Positions 5,876 through 10,911 of a DNA stretch of 11,183 bases are shown here, in pieces. The DNA is taken from assembly GCA_001795235.1 (NCBI GenBank), contig MGNZ01000015.1, positions 13,703 through 24,885 on the forward strand. Direction: 5' to 3'. The notes beneath the pieces are model-generated. The model was not told where the DNA came from, did no database searches, and saw only the letters and a program-made list of their open reading frames with translations. Each line of letters opens with the position of its first letter. Positions within the stretch are counted from its first letter, which is position 1. Origin of the DNA: Chloroflexi bacterium RBG_16_64_32 (GTDB taxonomy: Bacteria > Chloroflexota > Dehalococcoidia > SM23-28-2 > RBG-16-64-32). Made by a program: the position numbers and the translations under genes.

Positions 5876-7267
5876 CTACGCAGTTGCCCCGGTCTTCTTG
5901 AGGTGGGCTCGTCCCTCCGCGGCCACAAACAGGGAGCCTGTCAGACATATTACCTCTTTGCCAACCACTGTCGCCATCGCTTTTTCCAGCGCCTGGGCCA
6001 CTCCCGCGCCCACTTCGGCCTCCGCGCCTGCTTGGACGAAGGCGGCCGCCACCTGTTCTGGTGGCATCGCCCGAGGGTGATCGGCCCTGGCCGCTATCAC
6101 CCTTCCTACGATGGGGGCCAGCTCCTGGGCTATGCCGCTCACGTCCTTGTCTGCGGACATACCTACTATCAGGAACGCGCTCTGGCAGGAAAGGTAATCC
6201 GTCAAACTCTCGCGAAGCCTCCGGGCCGATTCACGGCTGTGAGCGCCGTCGGCGACTATCACGGGCTCCCGGCGCAGAATCTCCATGCGTCCGGGCCAGG
6301 ATACGTCCGCCAGCCCCTTTTCGATGGCTTCATTGGGGATGGATACGCCGCGTTGCGCCAGCGCGCCGGCGCAGGCGATGGCCGTGGCCGCGTTCTCAAG
6401 CTGGTGCAGGCCCAGGAGGGGCAGCCGCAAATGGAGGGCGCCGCCGGGCGGCCCCTCCAGCCGGAACGCCTGACCGCCGAGATCGTGCGAGGTGCGCCGC
6501 CAGGTGTAGCGCGCGGCCACGTCGACGATGTCACAGCCAGCCTCCGCGGCCGCCTCGGCGATGACCCTGCGTGCGCCGCCTGCGCCGGCCTGCGGGCCGA
6601 TGACCACCGTGGCGCCGGGCCGGATGATACCAGCCTTCTCGGCGGCGATCTTCTCGACGGTCCCGCCCAGCACGTCGGTGTGTTCCAGGCCGACGGCGGT
6701 GACCACGCACACGTGGGTGACTCCTCCGGTGGGGCCGACTTCAGTCGGCCGCGACTCGCCTAGGCGAGTCCCACCGCCGCCGAATACGTTGGTGCTGTCC
6801 ACGCGGCCGCCCAGGCCGGTTTCGAGTATCTGGCAGTCGACGTCGTGCTCGCGGAAGGCGAGGAATGCCAGAGCCGTCAGCAGGTCGAAGGTCACCAGAT
6901 GGCGGCCGCCCGGTTCGCGGGACGCTGACTCGACCGTGTCCCGCAGGGTGTGCGCCAGGCGCGCCCACTCTTGCTGCGCCAGCGGCTCGCCGTCGATGCG
7001 GATGCGCTCCGTGTAGTCGTGGAGGTGGGGGCTGGTGAACAGCCCGGTGGACAGGCCGGCGGCGCGCAGAACACTCTCCACCATCGCCGCCACGCTACCC
7101 TTCCCCTTGCTGCCGGCGATGTGGACGGTGCGGCGACCCAGGTGCGGATCGCTCAGACCGCGGAGCAGCGATAGCGCCGGGCCGACGTCCGGCCGATCGC
7201 GGTAGCGGCCGCTGCGCTCGAAGTCGGCGAAGGAGAGGAGGTAGTCGATGGACTGGCGGTAGTTCAT
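5876..7267 (-). CDS. folC: folylpolyglutamate synthase / dihydrofolate synthase
   Basis: FolC adds glutamate to (dihydro)pteroate and folates, using ATP in the cytoplasm. Visible motifs, numbered from ATG 7267: the P-loop GSKGKGS at 52-58, the SPHLHDYTERIRIDG segment at 79-93, the ETGLGGRVDSTN motif at 149-160, VGLEHTDVLGGTVEKIAAEKAGII at about 192-215 in two adjoining pieces, and a C-terminal ligase domain with VADGAHS. At 463 aa it is somewhat long for the family. The excess lies partly at residues 165-180, where a 48-bp palindromic repeat is translated in frame between DSTNVF and the VCVVTAVG strand. All flanking catalytic motifs are intact, so the gene looks functional. A TTG at 7273 would add two residues; I prefer ATG 7267, 17 bp after the crotonase stop. 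Confidence 0.93.
   Translation of the reverse strand: MNYRQSIDYLLSFADFERSGRYRDRPDVGPALSLLRGLSDPHLGRRTVHIAGSKGKGSVAAMVESVLRAAGLSTGLFTSPHLHDYTERIRIDGEPLAQQEWARLAHTLRDTVESASREPGGRHLVTFDLLTALAFLAFREHDVDCQILETGLGGRVDSTNVFGGGGTRLGESRPTEVGPTGGVTHVCVVTAVGLEHTDVLGGTVEKIAAEKAGIIRPGATVVIGPQAGAGGARRVIAEAAAEAGCDIVDVAARYTWRRTSHDLGGQAFRLEGPPGGALHLRLPLLGLHQLENAATAIACAGALAQRGVSIPNEAIEKGLADVSWPGRMEILRREPVIVADGAHSRESARRLRESLTDYLSCQSAFLIVGMSADKDVSGIAQELAPIVGRVIAARADHPRAMPPEQVAAAFVQAGAEAEVGAGVAQALEKAMATVVGKEVICLTGSLFVAAEGRAHLKKTGATA
6728..6775. repeat. paired-hairpin palindromic element inside folC (element B)
   Basis: The 48-bp element has outer arms GGTGGG (6728-6733) and CCACC (6771-6775). Inside is a perfect hairpin GCCGACT-TC-AGTCGGC (6734-6749), then CGC, then a perfect palindrome GACTCGCC-TA-GGCGAGTC (6753-6770). 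It has the same architecture and arm lengths as the intergenic element at 10456-10501. Because 48 is a multiple of three and the frame has no stop, it adds 16 residues (GGTRLGESRPTEVGPT) to FolC without disruption. Confidence 0.8.
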
Positions 7268-7284
7268 GCGCAAGCAGCGCTCGG

Positions 7285-8076
7285 CTAACCGCGGTGGAAG
7301 TCGGGCCGGCGCTTCTCCAGGAAGGCGCTCACGGCCTCCTTGAAGGCGGGGCGTTCCATCGCCGCTGCGAACTCGGTATTCTCCCGCTTGAGCACCTCGC
7401 CGATATCCGTCTCGGCGAGGTTGCTCCAGACGAGGCGCTTTATGGTGGCCAGCGATTCGGCCGGGTTGAAGGCGATCTCCGCGGCCGTGTCGAAGGCGTG
7501 GTCCATAAGCTCATCGTCGGGGACGACCCTGTTGACGAGGCCGATCCGGCCGGCCTCCGCGGCATCGATGATGCGGCCGCTGAGCATCAGCTCCATCGCC
7601 TGGGTGAGGCCGACGATCTGGACCAGGATGCGCGTACTGGCCAGCTCCGGCAGGACCCCCACCCGCACGAAACGCATGGACAGGCGGGCACTGTCCGAGG
7701 CTATGCGCACGTCGCAGGGGAGGGTCATGGTGAGCCCGACGCCGATGGAGAGGCCGTTGATGGCGCAGATAACGGGCTTGGAGCGCTGGATGAAGTGGAC
7801 CCAGTTCTCTTCTTCGCGCGGGCGGCGGCGCTCCCCGCCGCTTTCACGGGCCTCGATCTCCCTGTTCCAGCCGCGGATGTCGGCGCCGGCGCAGAAGGCG
7901 CGGCCGCTCCCCGTGAGGACCACGGCCCCCACGCCGGAGTCTTCGTTGAACGTCTCGATGGCCTGCCGCACCTCGGCGAACATGTCGTAGCTGAACACGT
8001 TCAGGCGATCCGGCTGGTTGAACGTGACCACGCCCACGCGGTCCCGCTGCTCGACGAGAATGTACTCGTATGGCAT
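7285..8076 (-). CDS. enoyl-CoA hydratase/isomerase (crotonase) family protein
   Basis: This 263-aa crotonase-fold protein acts on acyl-CoA thioesters. It shows the two oxyanion-hole regions: FCAGADIRGW (61-70) and AINGLSIGVGLTMTLPCDVRIAS (about 105-127, in part). It also has the catalytic-loop PELAST with E144. In classical enoyl-CoA hydratases a second Glu follows the second glycine motif (GGGCEL type); here that position is Thr (GVGLTM, T116). Having one catalytic Glu fits an isomerase or a divergent subfamily better than a standard hydratase, so I give no symbol. An Arg/Glu-rich insertion (about 72-92) follows the first motif. ATG 8076 begins the conserved MPYEYILVEQ strand; a GTG directly before it is in frame. 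It is the first gene of the minus-strand cluster, 17 bp before folC. Confidence 0.88.
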   Translation of the reverse strand: MPYEYILVEQRDRVGVVTFNQPDRLNVFSYDMFAEVRQAIETFNEDSGVGAVVLTGSGRAFCAGADIRGWNREIEARESGGERRRPREEENWVHFIQRSKPVICAINGLSIGVGLTMTLPCDVRIASDSARLSMRFVRVGVLPELASTRILVQIVGLTQAMELMLSGRIIDAAEAGRIGLVNRVVPDDELMDHAFDTAAEIAFNPAESLATIKRLVWSNLAETDIGEVLKRENTEFAAAMERPAFKEAVSAFLEKRRPDFHRG

Positions 8077-8119
8077 CACTGATCCCCATTCGATAATCGG
8101 TTTCCCTCTCAGCGGCGCG

Positions 8120-8128
8120 ATTATAGCA
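8120..8128 (-). promoter_or_regulatory. extended -10 promoter for the crotonase-folC-fabF-galE cluster
   Basis: On the minus strand, TG-C-TATAAT (perfect -10 at 8125-8120 with the TGn extension) lies 43 nt before ATG 8076, giving a leader of roughly 36 nt. No good -35 box is visible, as is usual for extended -10 promoters. It is back-to-back with the promoter of the next gene. Confidence 0.55.
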
Positions 8129-8159
8129 CCGGCGGTCAGCCACCTCCAGGGGTGTCCCC

Positions 8160-8165
8160 TATAAT
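8160..8165 (+). promoter_or_regulatory. -10 box (TATAAT) placed for a leaderless transcript
   Basis: A perfect TATAAT ends 6 nt before the GTG start at 8172, so the expected first transcribed base falls on or next to the start codon. There is no room for a Shine-Dalgarno sequence. The two divergent -10 boxes are 34 bp apart, so their upstream regions overlap. Confidence 0.55.
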
Positions 8166-8171
8166 GAGGCT

Positions 8172-8960
8172 GTGCCGGAGCCACCTCTTCTCACTGATGC
8201 CCAGGACAAGCGACGTCTGGACGCGCTCCTCTCCCGCGCCTGGACTCTCGCTCGTGAGGCAGCACATCCGCTCGGCGGGCTCCAGGGCCTCTCGCTGGGG
8301 CCGTACCGGCTCCTCGCCCTGTTGGGGCCGAAGAACAATGTGGGCGCCCGCTACTTCCAGCTACTCCTCGTGGATTCGGCGGGTCGCATGAGCGAGGACG
8401 CGGTGGCCTTCGGCCTGCACAACGCGGGGCCCTACCCGGGGTACAACTGGGTCGAGGTCTTCCGCTACGATCCCACCTCGCGGATCCAGGGCGAGGCGGC
8501 GGACCTGCGAGCGACAGGCCCTTCGGCCCGGCTCAGGACAAGCCTAGAGCAGGAGTTGATCTGTGCGCTGGCCGGCCTGGCGCCCGCCGGCGGCCACCTC
8601 ATGGTGGAGTACGAGTCGCCCGCCCAGAAGGAGAGCGAGCGCATCCTGGGTCTGGGCTACCCGCCCGTGACCTCGCCCCTGGGCTACCTTCTGTTCAGCG
8701 CGGGTTGCCGCTCCTTCCGCGATTGGTACATCTCTGAGGGCGGCCGCGAGGGGCCGCGCAAGCTACAGGGCTACAAGCCGTTGAACGAGGCGGTGGCGAA
8801 AGAGAGGACGGAGGCGCTGCGGCGTCAGGTCGGCGAGTGTCTGGCCGGTCCTGAGGCCCCCCGGCACGGCCGGTACGGCCGTACCGCGCGGCGGCTGGCG
8901 AAAGTGGTGCTGGAGGCGCTGTCCGGCGAACAAGGCCCCGCTTCCCCCCCAATGGTTTGA
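8172..8960 (+). CDS. DUF1122-like conserved protein
   Basis: This 262-aa protein resembles DUF1122 (PF06557), a family of unknown function known from thermophilic archaea and some deep-branching bacteria. I make the match from memory of conserved blocks: GGHLMVEYE (140-148), a TSPLGYLLFSAG segment (167-178), RDWYISEGGREG (183-194) and KLQGYKP (197-203). The fold and activity cannot be read from sequence. No signal peptide or membrane segment is visible. The GTG start at 8172 is supported by the TATAAT box 6 nt upstream. Two repeat-like segments are translated: residues 116-125 (GPSARLRTSL) match the TTCGGC/GCTCAGG repeat core, and residues 234-239 lie on a 16-bp perfect palindrome in a basic C-terminal extension (about 205-262) beyond the conserved blocks. 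Confidence 0.68.
   Translation: MPEPPLLTDAQDKRRLDALLSRAWTLAREAAHPLGGLQGLSLGPYRLLALLGPKNNVGARYFQLLLVDSAGRMSEDAVAFGLHNAGPYPGYNWVEVFRYDPTSRIQGEAADLRATGPSARLRTSLEQELICALAGLAPAGGHLMVEYESPAQKESERILGLGYPPVTSPLGYLLFSAGCRSFRDWYISEGGREGPRKLQGYKPLNEAVAKERTEALRRQVGECLAGPEAPRHGRYGRTARRLAKVVLEALSGEQGPASPPMV
8519..8545 (+). repeat. TTCGGC/GCTCAGG family repeat inside a coding region (copy 2, diverged)
   Basis: CCCTTCGGCCCGGCTCAGG followed by ACAAGCCT matches the core of the intergenic copies at 3346-3395 and 10612-10640 (TTCGGC, two variable bases, GCTCAGG, then CA and GC). It is read in frame within the DUF1122-like gene. The match is short, so chance resemblance remains possible. Confidence 0.4.
8871..8886. 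repeat. 16-bp perfect palindrome in coding sequence
   Basis: CGGTACGGCCGTACCG reads identically on both strands. It lies in the C-terminal extension of the DUF1122-like gene and encodes RYGRT. It is preceded by CACGGC, giving a partly repeated CGGC(C/G)GTACGG context. It could be a decayed palindromic repeat or simply a G+C-rich coincidence. Confidence 0.45.
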
Positions 8961-8961
8961 C

Positions 8962-8980
8962 GCCGGACAACCGTTCCGGC
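8962..8980. terminator. short stem-loop after the DUF1122-like gene
   Basis: GCCGGA and TCCGGC form a 6-bp stem with a 7-nt loop (8968-8974), beginning one base after the stop codon. No T-run follows, so it is at best a weak or factor-dependent terminator. Confidence 0.25.
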
Positions 8981-9079
8981 CATGGGATTGGGCCGCCGAG
9001 ACTCGCCCAGACATCCCCTCGAACGGTGGCCGTCAAGCGGATTGTTAGCCCAAGTTATTGACCGCCAACACGGAAAGTA

Positions 9080-9108
9080 TTGATTTTCTATTGCGCGGCA
9101 CGTAACAT
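9080..9108 (+). promoter_or_regulatory. -35/-10 promoter for the aldolase/phosphatase gene
   Basis: TTGATT (9080-9085) and TAACAT (9103-9108) are separated by exactly 17 bp, matching housekeeping promoter geometry with 4-5 of 6 bases in each box. Transcription would start near 9115, leaving a leader of about 110 nt before GTG 9224. The surrounding stretch is locally AT-rich compared with the rest of the window, which supports a regulatory role. Confidence 0.5.
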
Positions 9109-9117
9109 GACGTGTTA
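9103..9117. promoter_or_regulatory. dyad symmetry over the -10 box, possible operator
   Basis: TAACA-TGACG-TGTTA is a perfect 5-bp dyad with a 5-bp centre and covers the -10 box and the expected start site, where a repressor would block initiation. The half-site word TGTTAGC (9113-9119) also occurs at 9043-9049, 70 bp upstream. The regulator is unknown. Confidence 0.35.
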
Positions 9118-9211
9118 GCATCCGTCTACACAACTGACGCAGTGCCATCTATAGGCTGCGATCCCGGAGGATGGTTTTCGGTTCCCGGTTCAAGCGATGT
9201 CCTAATTTCAC

Positions 9212-9218
9212 GGAGGTG
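9212..9218 (+). promoter_or_regulatory. ribosome binding site of the aldolase/phosphatase
   Basis: GGAGGTG lies 5 nt before GTG 9224 and is the strongest Shine-Dalgarno match in the window. It selects GTG 9224 over the in-frame GTG at 9233. Confidence 0.75.
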
Positions 9219-9223
9219 TTTGC

Positions 9224-10345
9224 GTGGTTACTGTGAGCGTCATCAAGGCTGACATCGGCGGCTACGTCGGCCACTCGGCTTCTCATCCGGAGATCCTCGA
9301 TCTGGGCCGTGAAGAGATGGAGAAAGCGAAGCAGCGCGGCCTCCTCGTCGACCATCACGTCAGCTTCTGCGGCGATGACATGTTCTTGATCCTCACGCAC
9401 GAGCGGGGCGAGAACAACGAGGAGGTTCACAAGCTGGCCTGGGACACGTTCCAGAGGGGCACCGAACTGGCCAGGAAGCTGAAGCTGTACGGCGCCGGCC
9501 AGGACCTCATAGCGGACGCTTTCTCCGGTAACATTCGCGGCGCCGGACCCGGTTCGGCGGAGATGGAGATCGAGGAGCGGCCGTCGGAGCCCATCCTGGT
9601 GTTCATGGCCGACAAGACCTCGGCGGGCGCCTTCAACCTGCCCCTGTACAAGATGTTCGCCGACCCGTTCAACACCCCCGGCCTGATCATCGGCGAGGGG
9701 CTCCACGAGGGGTTCGCCTTCGAGGTGCAGGACGTGCGCGAGCACCTCAAGATCACCCTCAACGCCCCGGAGGAGATATACGACCTGCTCATCTTCCTCG
9801 GCGCGCCCAACCGCTACTGCGTGAAGAAGGTGTACTGCCGCAACACGGGCGAGGTGGGCGCGGTGTCCAGCACCGACAAGCTCTCCCTCATCGCCGGGCG
9901 CTACGTGGGCAAGGACGACCCGGCGATGGTCGTGCGCTCCCAGGGGAACTTCCCGGCCGTGGGCGAGGTGATAGAGCCGTTCACCATCCCCTTCATCGTG
10001 GAAGGCTGGATGCGGGGCTCACACCACGGACCGCTGATGCCGGTGGGCCTGAAGGACGCTCACCCCAGTCGCTTCGACGGGCCGCCGCGGATCGTCTGTC
10101 TAGGCTTCCAGCTCGCCAACGGCAAGCTCATCGGCCCGCGCGACATGTTCGACGACCCCGGATACGACCACGTGCGGGAGAAGGCGAATCAGATCGCCGA
10201 CTACCTGCGCGCCCACGGCCCCTTCGAGCCGCACCGGCTGCCGCTGGACGAGATGGAGTACACGACGATGCCCACAATTGCGGGCAAGCTCCAGTCCCGC
10301 TGGGAGTCCATCGACGCCACCGTTGGCGCGGCGTCCGGGGCGTAG
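9224..10345 (+). CDS. bifunctional fructose-1,6-bisphosphate aldolase/phosphatase (archaeal type)
   Basis: This 373-aa enzyme joins dihydroxyacetone phosphate and glyceraldehyde 3-phosphate and then removes the 1-phosphate, giving fructose 6-phosphate. It thus commits carbon to gluconeogenesis. Family residues are all visible: D10 and H17 in ADIGGYVGHSASHPE, the metal-binding CGDDM (D51, D52), Q93 in GAGQD, ADKT (D130, K131), and Y227/K230/D231/D232 in RYVGKDD. The Tyr-x-x-Lys spacing equals the Tyr229/Lys232 pair of the Sulfolobus tokodaii enzyme, where the Lys forms the Schiff base with DHAP. The C-terminal DGPPRIV and GKLIGPRDMFDDP blocks are also intact. Length matches the family (about 360-390 aa). 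The enzyme is found in most archaea and in deep-branching, often thermophilic, bacteria. It is probably a single-gene unit: own promoter, strong ribosome site, degenerate DNA downstream. Confidence 0.95.
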   Translation: MVTVSVIKADIGGYVGHSASHPEILDLGREEMEKAKQRGLLVDHHVSFCGDDMFLILTHERGENNEEVHKLAWDTFQRGTELARKLKLYGAGQDLIADAFSGNIRGAGPGSAEMEIEERPSEPILVFMADKTSAGAFNLPLYKMFADPFNTPGLIIGEGLHEGFAFEVQDVREHLKITLNAPEEIYDLLIFLGAPNRYCVKKVYCRNTGEVGAVSSTDKLSLIAGRYVGKDDPAMVVRSQGNFPAVGEVIEPFTIPFIVEGWMRGSHHGPLMPVGLKDAHPSRFDGPPRIVCLGFQLANGKLIGPRDMFDDPGYDHVREKANQIADYLRAHGPFEPHRLPLDEMEYTTMPTIAGKLQSRWESIDATVGAASGA

Positions 10346-10385
10346 ACCGGGCGCTAGCTACTCCCAAGTCGTAGCTGCCAGTAGG

Positions 10386-10403
10386 GGAGACCTTCTGGTC
10401 TCC
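10386..10403. repeat. hairpin GGAGACC-TTCT-GGTCTCC (decayed paired-hairpin element D)
   Basis: A perfect 7-bp stem has a TTCT loop. It is preceded by GTAGCTGC at 10371-10378, the same outer word as element C, and followed by AGCC...GGCT (10404-10420), an imperfect second hairpin. This looks like an eroded member of the paired-hairpin family. Confidence 0.55.
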
Positions 10404-10455
10404 AGCCAAGCCGGAAGGCTAATGGTCGTTGACTAAATACCATGACACTGAATTC

Positions 10456-10501
10456 GGTGGGACAGGCTTCAGCCTGTCGTCAGCCTAAAGGCTGACCCGC
10501 C
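10456..10501. repeat. paired-hairpin palindromic element A
   Basis: Outer arms GGTGGG (10456-10461) and CCGCC (10497-10501) enclose two perfect hairpins, ACAGGCT-TC-AGCCTGT (10462-10477) and GTCAGCCT-AA-AGGCTGAC (10479-10496). Arm lengths (7 and 8) and loop lengths equal those of the element inside folC, although the arm sequences differ. Folded, it would make a three-way junction. Confidence 0.8.
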
Positions 10502-10521
10502 GAAGCGGCTGCAGCCTGGCC

Positions 10522-10590
10522 GCATCGTATGCTAGCCTGTGATGCCCCGCCTCCTCGTCGCCAGCAATAACCCGGGCAAGCTCGCCGGGT
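10522..10590 (+). repeat. direct repeat of the rdgB promoter and start, copy 1
   Basis: This 69-bp segment matches 10792-10860 at 61 of 69 positions, with the first 26 bases identical. Those bases cover a TATGCT -10 box (10528-10533) and GTGATGCCC, so promoter and start are shared by both copies. The two copies lie exactly 270 bp apart. Confidence 0.8.
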
Positions 10591-10610
10591 CTTACAACCC
10601 CGCCGACTGA
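10542..10610 (+). pseudogene. rdgB: truncated 5' end of rdgB (XTP/dITP pyrophosphatase), remnant 1
   Basis: ATG 10542 opens a 22-codon frame beginning MPRLLVASNNPGKLA. This is the signature N-terminus of the Ham1/RdgB family, including the (S/T)xNxxK motif that contacts the nucleotide triphosphate. After that the match ends and a TGA follows at 10608-10610, adjoining a dispersed repeat. The functional enzyme is about 190-210 aa and hydrolyses XTP and dITP, so this is a remnant. The TATGCT box 5 nt before the in-frame GTG at 10539 suggests it may still be transcribed. Confidence 0.6.
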
Positions 10611-10611
10611 A

Positions 10612-10640
10612 GCCTGCCCTGAGCCTGCCGAACGGGTCGG
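10612..10640 (-). repeat. TTCGGC/GCTCAGG family repeat (copy 3)
   Basis: Read on the minus strand, this is CCGACCCGTTCGGCAGG followed by CTCAGGGCAGGC. It matches 3350-3381 on the plus strand at nearly every position (two transitions in the core). It directly abuts the stop of the first rdgB remnant, suggesting that it marks the breakpoint. Confidence 0.7.
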
Positions 10641-10660
10641 CGGCTCCTAATTCCTCCCAG

Positions 10661-10680
10661 CCGCGCATTTCAATGCGCGG
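10661..10680. repeat. hairpin CCGCGCATT-TC-AATGCGCGG
   Basis: A perfect 9-bp stem has a two-base TC loop, giving the same TTCA centre as the other elements. It appears to be a half-element: no second hairpin or outer arms are obvious beside it. Confidence 0.65.
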
Positions 10681-10698
10681 GGCAGGCATTCCGAGATC

Positions 10699-10755
10699 GT
10701 AGCTGCAGGGCTTTAGCCCTGCTTGGTCCAGGCAGACCTGAAGGTCTGCAGCTAC
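10699..10755. repeat. paired-hairpin palindromic element C
   Basis: Outer arms GTAGCT (10699-10704) and AGCTAC (10750-10755) enclose GCAGGGCT-TT-AGCCCTGC (10705-10722), a 9-nt linker, and GCAGACCT-GA-AGGTCTGC (10732-10749). All stems are perfect. The centres TTTA and TGAA mirror the TAAA and TTCA centres of element A in swapped order. Confidence 0.8.
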
Positions 10756-10791
10756 ATCGCATCGTGGTCTGCGCTATCGGGCAGCCATGCG

Positions 10792-10860
10792 GCATCGTAT
10801 GCTAGCCTGTGATGCCCAGCCTCCTCATCGCCACCGGTAACCCCGGCAAGATCGCCGAGT
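10792..10860 (+). repeat. direct repeat of the rdgB promoter and start, copy 2
   Basis: This is the partner of 10522-10590 (8 mismatches in 69). The -10 box TATGCT is at 10798-10803 and the start codons at 10809 (GTG) and 10812 (ATG). Most coding differences between the copies are conservative (Val/Ile, Ser/Thr, Leu/Ile), suggesting that both diverged as real genes before truncation. Confidence 0.8.
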
Positions 10861-10874
10861 TCCGCCGCCTGCTC
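10812..10874 (+). pseudogene. rdgB: truncated 5' end of rdgB, remnant 2
   Basis: ATG 10812 begins MPSLLIATGNPGKIAEF and continues RRLL, a textbook Ham1/RdgB N-terminus with the TxNxxK motif. It keeps about 21 recognisable residues, more than remnant 1. The frame stays open to 11021, but after about 10880 the peptide turns into Arg/Pro-rich sequence unlike the family and overlaps the 3' end of the antisense gene, so the rest of rdgB has been replaced. An intact copy may exist elsewhere in the genome; none is in this window. Confidence 0.65.
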
Positions 10875-10911
10875 CCCAGCCGCGGGTGGGGCCCAAGCCG
10901 ATCTGCCGGCG

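Larger units (their letters stand above)
10346..10911. other. degenerate, repeat-rich intergenic region
   Basis: No intact gene is present. In order it holds an AGCTAC/GTAGCT stem (10356-10376), a decayed hairpin element (10386-10403 plus flank), element A (10456-10501), the first rdgB head (10542-10610), a TTCGGC/GCTCAGG repeat (10612-10640), a lone TTCA-centred hairpin (10661-10680), element C (10699-10755), and the second rdgB head (from 10812). About half of the stretch is palindromic or duplicated sequence. Confidence 0.75.

Noticed and set aside
5851..5928. Longer fabF start overlapping folC
   Set aside because: The extension has no family similarity, while GGAGG before ATG 5850 supports the shorter form.
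5747..6763. 338-aa open frame on the plus strand opposite folC and fabF
   Set aside because: It is antisense to two genes with complete catalytic motifs, and its peptide has no recognisable domain. Long antisense frames are expected in GC-rich DNA.
7294..8082. 262-aa open frame on the plus strand opposite the crotonase gene
   Set aside because: Rich in Gly, Ala, Asp and His in the pattern produced by reading a GC-rich gene backwards; the minus-strand gene carries the family motifs.
10371..10755. CRISPR array
   Set aside because: The hairpin elements are not identical, are unevenly spaced and have no spacers of constant length.
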